Positions 9,603 through 22,479 of a stretch of 64,000 nucleotides of DNA are shown piece by piece. The notes beneath the pieces are model-generated. The model ran no database searches and was not told the origin of the DNA. It saw nothing but the letters and a program-made list of their open reading frames with translations. The DNA lies in assembly GCF_032062135.1 (NCBI RefSeq), contig NC_092859.1, forward strand, positions 47,845,494 to 47,909,493, in the 5' to 3' direction. This DNA comes from Pyxicephalus adspersus (taxonomy: Eukaryota; Chordata; Amphibia; Anura; Pyxicephalidae). Position numbers and translations under genes: made by a program. Position 1 is the first letter of the stretch, and each line of letters opens with the position of its first letter.

Positions 9603-12600
9603 CCCTTTATTGTGTTAGTCAGGTTGAGCTGGGTACATTCCTATTCCTGCTTTAGGTACTTACTGGGTCCACTTATAGAATAGCTGATTCATGCAACAAC
9701 AAGGCCTTGCTATGCCAAGAAAAACAATGTGTCCTAAATTAAGTCACCAGCTCCCTGCTCACCCAAAACCCAGATCCATAGAACCTGGCAAGAACCATGT
9801 TTAGATACTCCATATCCAAGTGCAAAGAGGACTATACACTCTACTCAGAGAGGAGAAATTTGCACTGACATTTGCGGCACAATATGTCACAGCATGCAGC
9901 AGACCAAACAGGGCAAAAATGAATCCAATCTAATAATTTTATTTCCGCTGCTTACCCGGTATACCCCTACCCCTGTTTCTCTTTATATCACAGGACTGAA
10001 CCCCTTTTACTTTCACCTCATCATTCCTTTGTGTCAGAAATCCTAAAATACCTTATACCTGCCAAAAAAGTTGTTTGTCTTTGTTATGCTCTTTTAGTGA
10101 GAGTGATGACATCCGAAAGAAAGCGGACACCAGAGGGTGGAAGAGAAATAGAGCATGCAGACGGAGCCGATAACCGAGAGAACCAAAACCAGAGAGGAAT
10201 GAATGGACACTGACATAGGGAGAGAGCACCAACATGAGAGAGAGGAAAGGAACAGAAAACAGAAAAACAACATTCATAGTTGGGTTCATCTGGGCAGTCT
10301 GTGTAATCCATATTGTCTAGAGGGTGTAAAGGCACAATAAAGTGGTGGTAGAGGGAACTTCTCAAACATAATATGTTGGGCCTCATTTAAAGTGTGCATA
10401 AAGTGTTTCTGAACTCCAGCCTTAGTTTCATATCTTGTATACTCTAATAATGTTTGTGCATTAAAAGCTGCAGTAAGTTAAATAGAACATATCCAATTTC
10501 TGACTAAAAGACACCCAGAAATACCTAGCCCTTTACTCCCCAATTTATCACCACCTTTTTTTTCCAATCAGAAGCATGCATGTGGGTGGCCCCATAGCAT
10601 CCAATTTCATTTCATTTAAGGTATGTATACCCCTATTTCTGTCACAACCATCACCAGCCATGTCCTGGAGAGCATTGCAAAAAGAAGCACAGGATGGATG
10701 TCACTAATTCTTAAATAAGGTAATAAATAAAACAATGATTTAGATTAGCTTTTATTATTAGTTGTATTAGCATAATAAGAGAGAGAAAGGAGGATCGAGG
10801 AAGGCGAAATGTAAGCAGATTAAAATTTAAATTTAGGTTCCTTTTAAGAAGACAATCCATCTTGGATGTGACTGTGTTTGAAAAATGTTTATGTAGGGAT
10901 ACTTGCAAAGGATTACAGAGGTGGCAAAGCAGGGCACACAATAATGAGCTTTATGGGTTTATTAATGTTGTAGTGAATACCATTATTGGGACATTGATTA
11001 CTTTTAGTTTTATGCCCAGAATTGCTTTTAACCTCAGTAGAAAAGAGTAGAAAGTTTATCTCTTACTTTGTCTGTTAAAGAAAACCTGAGAGGTAGGTAA
11101 TATGGAAGCTTTTCTTTTTTTTTTATAGCATGCAGGTTCAGAAAGTCATTTCAGCTTTACTACCTACTCTGAGCTGTTTTTTGTTTAGTGATGCTCAAAC
11201 TAGGAAGGCCAGGGTCAGGATGTTGGTTCTGGAGCTCTTTATTCAATAAGAAAGCAACAACAGCTTTTTGAAGGATTACATGTCCTATTCAGAAACACAG
11301 TTTAAAACGATTTATAGACTTGCTCCTGCTTTACAACTTTCTAAAGCATCACTGATGCTTGGGGAAGCAGAAAGCATTACATATCTGTTTATGTAACTTT
11401 ATGTAAACTTTATGTAGAATTAAACTGAAACCAACTTGTAAAGTTTAAGGCTTGCTACTGTAGGACCATTTGGCACACTGCATCTGTGACAATCCTGTCA
11501 CTGGTGACAACTCATAGGTCTCAGGATCACAAAAAATGAGCAATAAAAGCATTAACCTACTTTTTATATGTCAACTCATCACTGACAAGAGCTTTGCCTA
11601 TTTCTGTACCCAGCTCTGCATGGTTAAAGTGAAGTGTAACACTGACTCTTGGTTATGATAAATGCGGTGCAAATTCACATATTTACTTTCGCCAGGGATG
11701 ATTCCTGTCTGTTGGATTTGTTAAGACTAGCTATACCTTCAATTAAATTATCCATGCCCACCAGCTTGACCGGCTGAGCCACCTGTTAATGACAGGTTTA
11801 GGATATCCAAACCTGTAATTTAAGCTCCAATTGGTGAAATTCCAAGTTCCAATCTGATGTCAAAATGTATCTGATTAAGGTCAAAGTAGACTATCCCCCA
11901 CTACCAGTTAGTAGAGACCAGTCACCCACAAAAGACCTGAGCACATGCTTGCAGGGCCTCTGCCTTGTGAATATTATTTAGATTGCAGGCAGTGGAAATA
12001 GCTGCATGCATGGCTCTCTGCTGAGGGTCATTCTGCCCATGCCCTATAAGACAAAATGTCGTATTGGTTAATCATGGGTGTAAACAGCTTGGCACTGATG
12101 TTGTATTCTGGTGGCTGCCTGCTCAATCCTATCCTAGTAAATCATGAGAATGCACATGGGCTTTTCCAAAACTGCCAACATTTTAATTTAAAGAAAATAT
12201 AGTTTTTTGTTGTATTCTCACTAGCAAAACAATTTTCCTATTTTGTCTGGGTTGAATGGGAATAGAGTGAAAATCCTCCAACTTTGGATGGATTTGGTTA
12301 CTGGTGACAGTTGACCAAGAGAGCATCTTCCTCATTTTAAATAGATTTCTACACTTTTACTGCTGTGTCCACCAGACAGAAACTGAAGGCAAATCAACCC
12401 AATAGAACACAAATGGGAAGAAAAAAAAGTTTTTTTCCCCTACTGCTGAAAAGTACTTTTAAGGTTTGCGACAAATCTTTGAAATAATTCTGCCTTAAAA
12501 ACCAGCAATTGTAACGTTTTACCTGTCAATAAATGGTAGCTATTGATCCAGTCTTCAGTGACTTGGCAAAACTGCAAGTTTTTTCAAGTCACTCTGCAAT

Positions 12601-13621
12601 GTGAATTCTTAATTACCATCAGTAAGTTTTAGTTAGTTTCAAGTTTTATTTTGAGTGTGGCAGTATTCATGAGATAGATTTAAAGATGGAACACTACAAA
12701 GCTCTAATCAATAAAAAGCAGAGCTGAAATTTTGATCATTATATAGATTTGAATTTTACATTATTAAGCAATGCAAAAGGTTACCAGAAAGAACATGTAC
12801 TTTGTTAAACAAAGTTGATGTAAAATCTACACGTTCTAAACTGCAAACTGTCACTTTCTCAATTGCGCTCTCAGGCCGTGCTCATATGTAAAAAAAATGT
12901 ACTGCGTAAATGCCTTAATTCCTTTAATATCTATGCTTTCCATTCATTCTATCTTTTAGACACTGGGGTGGGATTACTGGCACACATATTATATCTGGTA
13001 AAAAAAAGGTGGGATAATATGAACCATATTAAACATTGTTGGAGCTTTTGATGAAAAGCATTGTGGGCACTAAATTCAAAGGCTGCCAGCGAGTTCTGCT
13101 GGTGCTTCTTTGGAATATTACTGCCCATAGGGGAACTGGGGAAAAACAAACGTATTTAAAGGGCAATAAATAAGAGAAAACAGTGGCTATGATATAAACA
13201 TGCTATTGATGCTACTAGATAATCTGATACCACCAGTTATTCAGTCCTGTTTTATGCTACGGTTACCCCTGCTAAATACTGTGTCATTACTAGAAACACT
13301 AGGAACCAAGAAATTGACACTCTCAGACATGTTGAATTCTGTACACTTATGTGGAAATCATTACCATAGACAGAAGGAGAGTTGAAATGACTTCCTTAAA
13401 GTTTTTCAAGTCAAGTTTGTCAGATCTTACACATGGATGTGGACCCCTTTCCATTTCACTTCAGTCAGTCCTGGCAATCGACCAGTAACCCTGCTCTGTT
13501 GGTTAAAAAGATCATAAAGATTGACTTCACTGGGTAAAAGGGGATAAAGGATATCCTTTAGAAATGCAAGCCACTGTGATGGTAAAACCCCAAGTCTCAG
13601 TTTCTGATACAAAGTTTGGCA

Positions 13622-13626
<5 letters not shown>
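9603..13626. other. Unique AT-rich sequence, no gene seen
   Basis: Four kilobases with no recognisable exon, RNA gene or element end. The interval 10110-10280 is again purine-biased on the plus strand. A short weak match to the 6.8-kb block lies at 11785-11880. Confidence 0.45.

Positions 13627-13658
<32 letters not shown>
13627..13658. repeat. (TA)n microsatellite
   Basis: Sixteen consecutive TA units, self-complementary and able to extrude as a cruciform. The 'YIYIYI' frame across it is a simple artefact of the repeat. Confidence 0.95.
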
Positions 13659-13661
<3 letters not shown>

Positions 13662-14919
13662 AATGATTTAGTCAAAATGTTTAAAACCAAAGAAATATTG
13701 CAAACCACATAATTACGAACACAATAGAAATTTAGTACACACTGAAGAAAAGACAATGAGGAAAAACATTTCTTCAATTTTAACACAACTGTAAAGATCT
13801 ACATTCTTGACACATTGCGCCAATAAGGCTTCGTCAGAAAAACATTTTATGGAACTTTTTTTATACTGATCAATTTATTTTAAATAAATCATTGTTGTTC
13901 ATATATATTAATGACTATTAAGTTATAAAAACTGTGTAGCCAGCCAATCTTTTCAATTCCTTTTACGGTCATGTAAAGACCAAAGAAGTTTAACTCTTAC
14001 CTGGTTTATAGCCTGTTGAAAAACAACCTTTGGCACTGCTGCCCCTTTGCTTTCTTTACTCCAGGGATTGAAAAATATCAAATCAAATATCTCTGAAAAA
14101 AAAGCAGCAAACAAATATTTTGTCAGATAAGACAATTCCCACTGAAGAACTTGCCCTCCTGATCCCTGAGGGTCATATTAGATCACCAAAATTCAATTTA
14201 TATTACTTAAACTGCTGTAATTTGCATTTTTAATGTATTGATATTTTATTTTAAATAAGAAAATAAAGTAAATTCAAGTAAAAATATTGTGGTCCAGAGA
14301 TGAAAAAAAAAAAAATAAACAAAATTACATCTTTTATTGATAATTGTTTGTCAACATTTATAACGGTATAGTTAAATATCTGAGAACGTTTGAGCTGTCA
14401 AATAAAATACTTAAAACATTAAACTAAATCCCGGTTTCAACATTGTAAACCTGTAAAACCACTGCATTAGATGTCCTTCAGCTGAAAGTAAATAATTTGT
14501 CTATCAGCAGAACAGGCGAACAAACTTGTGGTCCTATTTATTCTAAAGTTTAAACTTTAACCTCAAGAAAACAGGCCTAAATTTCAGGAAAGCTAAAGGA
14601 AACCTGCCACCAGGAAAAGATAAACTACTATATGAGCAAATAGCAGCACCAGCAATGCCTCCACACACATTTGTTTTCCTTCCTATATCATCTACTGTGT
14701 GCCTTAGGCTATATTGACCTGGGGAATGAAGTGAGGAATCTGGCATGTCAATAAGAGTAAAATGAATGTCTCAAGCATACTTGTAACATTGTAGATTATA
14801 GTAACATCCAGTGCACACAAATAATTCTAAAAATTGAGATTAGCACAGGTGTAAATCCACTGAAAGCAAGCAGAAGACTGAAGGGAAATGAATGTATAAG
14901 AAGCCTACTAACAGCAGAA
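13659..14919. other. AT-rich sequence, no gene seen
   Basis: No coding region, transposon terminus or structured RNA recognised. A 13-base A run is at 14304-14316. Confidence 0.5.
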
Positions 14920-15303
14920 ACACTTGCATTCTATGGTCCTATATCAGCAAAAATGAACATGAGTCACACCTTACTATAAATGAGCATTGCATTCTATGAT
15001 AAAAACTTAGCAAAAATGAACATTGTATTCTATGGCTGTACCTTAGCAGAAAAGAACATTACACTTTATGGTCATACCTCAACATAAAAATATGGCATTC
15101 CATGATCGTACCTCAGCATAAGAGCATTATATACTATCATCATTCCTCAGAATTAAACAATAAAACACTCTATGATCTTAATTCAGGATAAACACTGCAT
15201 TCCATGATGTACTTCATAGTAAAAAAAGGAATTTTCTGGTTGCACCTCCAAAGAGCATTGCTTTCTATGGTCACACATTTGCAATAAGAGCATTGACTGT
15301 AAT
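14920..15303 (+). repeat. Degenerate ~35-bp minisatellite, part 1
   Basis: About ten imperfect units built on 'gcattctatggtcatacctcagca' plus an A-rich filler. The 'ctatgg' core recurs at about 14931, 14994, 15030, 15065, 15100, 15134, 15170, 15202, 15265 and 15303, mostly 30-37 bases apart. Units are strongly diverged, so the array is old. It resumes at 15940 after two insertions. Confidence 0.7.
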
Positions 15304-15370
15304 GGTTTATTTTATTATGAGAAAGCATGGTGGCCCAGAAGCTACTTGGAAGGAGGTTGCAGGTAGGTTT

Positions 15371-15708
15371 CTTAAGCTATGTACACACGTCAGATTTTTA
15401 TCGCCCGATAATCGGCATCGGCCAATTATCGGGCGAAAATCTGCTGTGTGCACAGTCGGTGTCGTCCATCGTCCGGACGACCGACCTGCCGGATCCACGG
15501 ACGATGGACGACAGCCGATCGTAATGAATGGCACGGGTGAGCGCGCAGCAGGGTGCCGCTCCGTCGCTCTCCCCCTCCCCTCTCCATAGAGCATGAACGG
15601 TGCTGTATGTACAGCACCATTCATGCATCGTGCACTCCCTTGTCGTTGGAAAGGATCGTGAAAGCTCCTTTCCAACGACAAAAATTGGAAGTGTGTACGC
15701 AGCTTTAG
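15371..15708. mobile_element. Hairpin MITE, family A, full copy 2
   Basis: A 338-bp copy with inverted ends (cttaagctatgtacacacgt at the left and its near-complement ending 'gtgtgtacgcagctttag'). Internal foldbacks are cleaner than in copy 1: 'tatcgcccgataat'/'attatcgggcga', 'ccatcgtccg'/'cggacgatgg', 'catgaacggtgctgta'/'tacagcaccattcatg', and 'cgttggaaaggat'/'ctcctttccaacg'. It sits inside the 14.9-16.1 kb minisatellite. Open frames over it merely reflect its GC-rich stems. Confidence 0.85.
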
Positions 15709-15740
15709 ACTGTGGTAAGGACATATGATTATGGTAGGGA

Positions 15741-15850
15741 CATTAGATTGTTAGCTCCTTTGAGGGACAGTTAGTGACATGACTATGGACTTACCACTAG
15801 CAATATTTTAGCACTATATAAATACTATGTAATAATAATAATTATGGGAC
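15741..15850 (+). mobile_element. LINE 3' tail fragment
   Basis: Matches the 'agattgtnagctcctttgaggga' ... 'agcactatataaat' ... 'aataataataat' terminal segment that also occurs at 48961-49069 and, in a different subtype, at 31749-31885. Such tails with an (AAT)n end are typical of L2/CR1-type LINE insertions truncated at the 5' side. Confidence 0.55.
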
Positions 15851-15939
15851 TGTCCAGTAGGTGTGGAATAAATATTCTTGTATGCCTGGATAAAAGGCAG
15901 TATATATAGTCATGTCAAGGACATGCTTAAGCATAAAAG

Positions 15940-16060
15940 AAAAAAGCATTTTATAGTTATATTTCATATTTCAGAAACATTCTATGGCCATACATTGGGA
16001 TACATACAAACACTTCATTCCTTGGTCAACCATCCATCAAAACATTCTATAGTTGAACAA
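15940..16060 (+). repeat. Degenerate ~35-bp minisatellite, part 2
   Basis: Four units with cores at about 15952 (ttatag), 15983 (ctatgg), 16020 (ccttgg) and 16049 (ctatag), spaced 29-37 bases, matching the 14.9-15.3 kb array in unit sequence and period. Confidence 0.55.
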
Positions 16061-16949
16061 CAATATCAGATTTTGCTGATAATAATCTCACCACCCATAT
16101 AGTTCATCTGTACAATGTCCTTTAGATCTACCAATTGTGCAAGGACCTGACTATTGTACAATTAAAATCTCATAGAATATACATATTTTCTGTGTATCTG
16201 TATTAGGCTATCTGAGTCTACATAATAAAAAATATATATATATGACGCTGAACTTGTAATAATACAATCTGTATACGTTCTGGCTGTACACAAACATAGT
16301 TATGTTTTATTTGGCATTACTACAAATTGATTTGTGAAGTCAGCATAAGCTACCTCAGGCAGTAATACAATATCAAAATGGAAAATTTTCCTGCATGGGT
16401 ATATTAAATTAAAGTATCCAGTACTGTGAACTCTCTGTTGTCACCAAGAGGTCATGGACATCGAACAACTGTGAGAGCTGGTTTTTCGCCTACCATCTGT
16501 TCCAAGGTTTGCAAATGTCCATATACTATAAATTCATGAACACAATTATATCCTATATTTGGAAAAGGTATGCAATTACAGAAGAGTAGAGGTACATGTA
16601 CATGTGTGGCTATATAAAGGTAATGCTTCATGAGATACAAGGGACCTAACATTTGTCTATAGTTGGGGATAGAAAGCCCAAACCCCCACATTTGTTATAT
16701 ATACTCCAATGTGTTCTGAATAGATCAAATCACACATTTCAAATAAAATGTATTCTTCTATTAATGAGTGCACTCTGCAGCATTATGCTACACAGCTCCG
16801 GACATCAGAGGCTCCAAACTGTGATCTGTTCAGAAAATGAAAAATGCTCTTTCTTTATAAATAGGCATTTAGTATGTCAGGCTTTGGAAACTCTAACCCT
16901 CTTCTTACTCCTGTGAGGTATGAACAAACAGGATCTAAGTGCAAACAGG
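16061..16949. other. Unassigned sequence, no gene seen
   Basis: Contains a short TA run (about 16229-16243) and otherwise unique AT-rich DNA. No element ends or exons recognised. Confidence 0.5.
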
Positions 16950-17295
16950 CAGGTCGTTTATTACAGAGAGGACAGGCCATGTGTCTTTTGCAAAAAATAA
17001 AAAAATAATAAATTTACCTGCCTGATTGCAATTTTTTAATTATACTAACCTATCCTTGCTCAGTCATAGGCACCGCCATCTTAATCCAGTCTTCTTCTGG
17101 TTGTACGAACTTCAGCCATCTGGATTGACAAGGCTGGAATGGCATAATCCCTGCACATGTGCGCAGGGGTTTATTTAGTGCCGACAACCCCAGAGGATCC
17201 TGGGATAGCTGTGCATGCATAATGTTCTTTAAGAAAAAAGATTATAAACAGACAGGCAAGGATGTTTTATTGCAGAAGAGGCATCATCTTTTTTT
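16950..17295. mobile_element. Interspersed repeat, family C, copy 1
   Basis: Shares an ordered set of blocks with 33640-33975: 'ttacctgcctgattgcaattttt', then 'ggcaccgccatctt', then 'cttcttctgg' and 'cagccatc', ending near 'gacaggcaaggatg' and 'attgcagaag'. Blocks resembling the two outer ends are in inverted orientation, suggesting a non-autonomous DNA element. No coding capacity. The class is uncertain. Confidence 0.5.
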
Positions 17296-17741
17296 ATGTG
17301 CAGAACTGTAGCAATGTATAAATTGCACTTTTACTAAATTAGTTCAGTAAAGGACAGAATTTGATTGGATGCTGTGGTGCAAGCAATTTACATTCCACAA
17401 ACTTATTCCAGGCATGACGTTGATCTTAATCTCCAGAACTATTACAATTTGGTAACAAACATATTATATGTTTTGCAGACTCCTGAGCCTACATAATTCC
17501 TTTCATTAGTGCAAAACCTGTTTTTCTGGTTTGTTTCAGTAACAACACAAAAATGCTTGTTACTTTTTCAAGGATGCTATTAAACTTCAGAAAAATAACA
17601 CAATATACTATTAATAACAAAACAAATAAATGAAAGAATACTAAATGTGTGGATTCAATCAGTAGGAGGATGAAAAAAAACCTATATACAATTGTAGGAT
17701 CTATTTTAAAGAGTTTATTCAATACCCTCACATGTAACATA

Positions 17742-17747
<6 letters not shown>

Positions 17748-17775
<28 letters not shown>

Positions 17776-17830
17776 NNNNNNNNNNNNNNNNNNNNNNNNN
17801 NNNNNNNNTATATATATATATATTTATATA
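17748..17830. repeat. (TA)n array containing a 33-base assembly gap
   Basis: TA repeats run to 17775, then 33 undetermined bases (17776-17808), then TA repeats resume. The gap is almost certainly unresolved TA sequence of unknown true length. Confidence 0.95.
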
Positions 17831-19861
17831 CATACACTCATTTATAATCAATCAACAATATATGTTATTATTTATATTACAAGAAGAGCTGATGCTTTGC
17901 CTGATAAAATGTTCCTGCATTCTGCATATGTTAAAGAGTAATACAAACACTTTTATAGTACATATCACTATTTACAATTTACATCCTTTTTTTCATTTTT
18001 CATATTGCTAGACTAAGACAAGCATAAAAAAGGGAAGCTGTGTGTCATCGTATGTATGTCTCTCATATGACTGACCATAAATTACACAGATCAGCACTAA
18101 AAGGAATTCACACTCTTCTTCCCTAATCTCTGTGCTTGATTCTACATAGGCTTCTTGTACAGTAACCAGGAGGACTTTGAGCTCCAAAGTTTGTCAAGCA
18201 GTATATGCTCTGGCAATAAACCTCAAATTCAGGTTTCCATTTCTCTATTGCATTATAGGGAAACTAAAGGGGAGAATATAGGCGTTTCCGACAGGCAAGA
18301 AAACCAAATCTATCATAAGGTCTTTAGTATATTGCATTATGTTTTACTGCGGGTTTAATTCTGCATGATTAGGTCAACGACAGATGAAAAGGTGAACTCT
18401 GACTTTAGGTTCTTTCTAAATAAGTGAAATGAACTGACACTAAAGAAATGTCATCAACCTCATATAAAAAGGAGGCTCAGGTTAACAACCAGATTCCAGC
18501 TTTCTCACGGCTTAATTACACATTGCAAAGTAAAAGAAAACATTTAGAATGCCTCCTAAATGAAATACCTCTGATCGTGAGATTTTATCTAAGAGCAAAA
18601 CTAAATAAAAAATAAATAAATAAATAAAAACTGGCAACTGGGCAGATCAATGTCCCTTCTGCAATAAAATAAATCTGATTGACAAGGATGGCTAGGGCCG
18701 GTTCAGCCTATCCAGGAACCAGTTGTAGATCCAATGTTTGGGGACACCTGCGTTAGACTAAAGGCCTTTAAGAGTTGGTTCTGTAAGCTAATTTATTATC
18801 TTCAGACATTTACCTGTTTTTTTCATATGAGTTCTCTGTGATATAAAAATGTAAAAAAGGAAAAAAAAAGACATATATGATGCAGGGTTAGAAAAAAAAT
18901 CATCATTTATTGTTTTTCACTCTCTAACATTTATACTAGGTTTTAATACCGCCAGTACATGTTTAACTTCCTTCAATGGGGTGACAACGCTGTTTATTCT
19001 TTAGTTTCCAGTTATAACAGTTTCTCTGCCCCCCTATAATTACCTTTTCTGTCTTCTCCCAAATCTCCATAACAAAGACAATGCTAAAATCAGCTCTGTG
19101 AGCCACATAGGAAAGCAGTAATATCAATTCCCTGTCAACTGGCAGTTCACCGGTTTATCGATTGGCTACTAGTCTTAGGCACTGTCAGAGGAGAACAAGT
19201 CATGTAATCCCTCATACCTAGAAGTACAGGGTATTTGGAAGGAATTATCTTGTGCAGAAGTACAGGTAAGGCAAATATAAGGAAGGCCAATAACAAACCC
19301 ATTTAATCATAACTCCAATAAACACTTCAAAATCAGTTACTGTAAATACTACCAAGCTTGGTTTTGGAAAAAACACATGAATTAAAGTTGACAAATATAA
19401 GCAAACTTGGCAGAATAATGATTTGCCCAAACCTTTGTTAACTATCAATTTTGCTGGACAGCCTGATCTATATAATTCATATAAGTGTGGAAGAAAAGTA
19501 TAAATATACAATATTTATACAAATATAGTGGGTCCTTTCACTGTCAGACCAATTGTGGATTATTTTGGATGGATTTCTACATAAAAGTATGTCAAAATTT
19601 TACATTTTGTGAAAGCAGGGGACCTATTCAATACAATGATGGTAGGTCTTTTTTATTTTAATGTCAAACAAGATTTGCCCACATAGTATATTATAATACT
19701 AACAAGCACTTTAGCTGATAGTAAATGTAGTGTGATAGGTTCACATTATGGGGATATGAAGTGTCTCACCTACAATATGTCTACAAGGTGAGACTTTTAA
19801 GTCCCAGTATACTCAGAAACTAGGCAGAACTGCGTGTACTGGGAATAAATTAATATTCAAT
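17831..19861. other. AT-rich sequence, no gene seen
   Basis: Includes an (AAAT)n run at 18603-18630 and a short hAT-type end-like phrase ('ggggacacctgcgttag') near 18738-18754. No coding region or RNA gene recognised. Confidence 0.45.
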
Positions 19862-20200
19862 GTGTCTGCGCAGGAGTTATGTCATCCTGGTCTGTCCAGA
19901 AAGTCAAATATCATCTACCAAAAAAGATGGCGGCACAAGGACAGAAGAGTAACACGGTTTGGTTCTGCTTTGAGAACTTTTGGGTTTATGGATCACAGGG
20001 TAGATCAGAGAATGTTCCCTGATCCCCCTCTGCTCATCATTCTGACACCCAGCATGGATGTATGGATGTATTGGGTTATTTTAGGACAGATGAGGGTTTG
20101 CCATATCATTCTCATTCATAAATGTAATCATTTTTATTTCAGTTTAAAGCCAGCAGTAAAAAAAAAAACAAAAAAAAAAACATATAACCATTATTAGACC
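19862..20200 (+). other. Probable interspersed repeat with YY1-like motif
   Basis: GC-richer than its surroundings, with 'tgcgcaggagttatgtcat', a perfect AAGATGGCGGC at 19924-19934, and an A-rich end at 20159-20182. The A-rich end and the mixed composition suggest a retroposed or repeat-derived segment. The 111-codon frame over it shows no recognised domain. Confidence 0.35.
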
Positions 20201-20296
20201 ACATAGTTCATAGGGCAGCACTTGTCGGATTTTTACTGACCTCTCAACCCAAAGTTAAAGCTAAAAATCAGACCTAAAAGGCATTTTTAATTAAAA

Positions 20297-20302
<6 letters not shown>

Positions 20303-20343
<41 letters not shown>
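20303..20343. repeat. (AT)n microsatellite
   Basis: About 20 AT units flanked on both sides by CACACA, a common mixed dinucleotide structure. Confidence 0.95.
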
Positions 20344-20351
<8 letters not shown>

Positions 20352-20852
20352 GGTTACTTTCATCAAAATCTGTCAGAATAAATCAGTAGGTCAAGAGATA
20401 TAGGCAATTCTTCTACAAGACCCTGCAGATAATTATTCACCAAGTCAAAATTGAATCTACACACTAATGGAAAGTAATGAGAAAATTGATCCGTAAAAAA
20501 TAGGCAAATCCGTGAATTGAACATTTTTTTGAGTCACTAAATGTATTCATACAGGCTCATCAATTCTGCAAAGATTCATCCAATCATTCCGTCTACAAAG
20601 AACCATGCAATTCATTATAGCAGCTTTGCTGAATGGTAATGCTCTGCATGGAAAGCAACAGGTGATTTCTATTTTTTGGGATTACAAATTAATTAAATCA
20701 CTTTAATATTTCCATTCAGAACTGTGTGGGGGAACAATGCACATATTACCCTGTATTGTACATGCAGTTCTTATCTCTTAACAGATGCACTCCAAACAAA
20801 GCAATAAAAACACACTTGAAGGATAAGCAACAAACATTTCTATTGATCCATT
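20344..20852. other. Unassigned AT-rich sequence
   Basis: Between two TA arrays. No exon, element end or RNA gene recognised. Confidence 0.5.
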
Positions 20853-20865
20853 GTGTGTATATATA

Positions 20866-20901
<36 letters not shown>
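20853..20901. repeat. (TA)n microsatellite
   Basis: About 24 TA units with one interruption (attt), flanked by TGTGTG at the left and ACGCACA at the right. Confidence 0.95.
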
Positions 20902-20902
<1 letters not shown>

Positions 20903-21889
20903 GCACATATAGCATATTATTCTATGCAATCAATTTCCCAACAAAGCTTTTATCTGAAATACAGAAAATGTCACATAATCAAGGACACAGCATAAAAAGT
21001 GACTTTTTGTTTACTCACTGTATTTAAAGGTTAAAACATCCATTCATTCCTGGCTGCAGCTTCATATAATATAATTCTGATGCAAGGTTACTCCATTAAA
21101 CATTGACTTCTATAATGGACATTAAATACAATCTGCTTTATAGAATGTAGAGACTAAAAACATGTACAGCTTGACACAGCAAAGTTATCAAACTGGTTAC
21201 AATGAAACTTGTGCTGGGGCAGGGCTCCTCCCAACCAGCCTGCATTAAACACAACACAAAAGTTTAGGAAGCTGAATTGCTGTAATGGCTTTTAAAGTTT
21301 ACTTAGCAAGTAGGAGGAGATTGTAAATCCTGAATCCACACCTAGCTGTCTCAGTCTGATTTCTAATGTCACTAGAAGCAAGACTGTCATACAGTAGGCT
21401 GTGTTATGTGATCTAATGCATTCCACTCAGCTCACACAATGCTATATATTGTGCTCAATGCAAGTGTGACAGTTTTAATGGCAGGAATGATCTACAGCTA
21501 GATACAAGTTATTGTTCTGCTTTAAAGTTGTAGCAGGAACAATTTACAGTGATACATTTATGTCATGGCGATTTGAGTCTGACAATCTGATTAAAGATGA
21601 AAATTAGGCACAGTTGTCATGAAAATACAATCTGATATAGGAAGCTGGTGATTTGTTTTGTTTTTCTTGGTGACACCCATTCATTGCTGCAAGTTCTGAC
21701 GCTTCATGGTGGCACCGCCTTGCTCCCATTCCAAGTACAGAGAAAGTGTCAGGGTGGAAATAGGACAGATAGGTTTTAGGAAACACTGGAACAAGTGTCA
21801 TGGAATGCGGTTTGACGTGAAACATTTGCTGTGATCATTTGCTTGCTATACAGCCTGCCGGAATAAAAGAATGCAGTTCTGTAATCATT
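20902..21889. other. Unique sequence; possible conserved non-coding block
   Basis: No gene and no transposon ends. The part from about 21300 to 21600 has balanced composition, no low-complexity runs and no long open frame, features often seen in conserved developmental enhancers. That is only a stylistic impression; no alignment is available. Confidence 0.2.
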
Positions 21890-22290
21890 AAAGTGAAAAA
21901 AAAAAATGGCTGGCTCTTCGTTGCAGAAAGGATGGGTTATATCTTTGTATAGTTATATATATATATATATCTATATATCTTTCTGCAAATAAACAAACTT
22001 ACCTACCAGACTGCAAGCTTTTGTACAATGTACACTGAATTGCACATTCAAAATCTAAATTTTCCAACGACAAAAAGCATTGGCTGGGGTTCTAATACAA
22101 TAATTAAAGTGGAACTTTCCATTCAAAAAAAAAAATAAACATTTACAGGTGTGAAGATGTTGATCCCTCTGAGTCCAGTAGGTCCCACATGTCCCTTCTT
22201 CCTTCCAACATGGATAGGACAGTGGGCACCTCCATCTTCTTCTGGCTTCTTCTTATGTCACCCACTCTCACGCCAATAAAAAATAGGTAA
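21890..22290. other. Degenerate repeat related to family C
   Basis: Contains 'cgttgcagaaag', 'aaacttacctaccagactgcaa', a TA run (21954-21978), and 'gggcacctccatcttcttctggcttcttctt' (longest match to family C at 22224-22245). The order of blocks agrees with family C but divergence is high and the ends are not clear. Confidence 0.4.
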
Positions 22291-22309
22291 TGGCTGGTTT
22301 ATTAGTCCT

Positions 22310-22440
22310 TCTAAAGCTTTGTACACACATAAGATGATTGTCGTCTAAGACCAATGTACATGCTCTTCTGGGGCAAAAATCAGACATATGTACAAATGTC
22401 TCCTGACAGTGGATTGATAAATATCTGATCAAGAGAGGTC
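22310..22440. mobile_element. Hairpin MITE, family A, truncated copy
   Basis: Starts with 'tctaaagctttgtacacac' like the family A end, continues with a diverged foldback, and loses similarity near 22430. The GC-rich centre and the other end are missing. Confidence 0.5.
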
Positions 22441-22479
22441 TGTAGCCATAAGAAATTAGGTACATGACTAAGTGCTAGG

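Noticed and set aside
17489..18011. Two 120-codon frames with a Tyr-Ile repeat
   Set aside because: They are built on a TA array and read through unknown bases.
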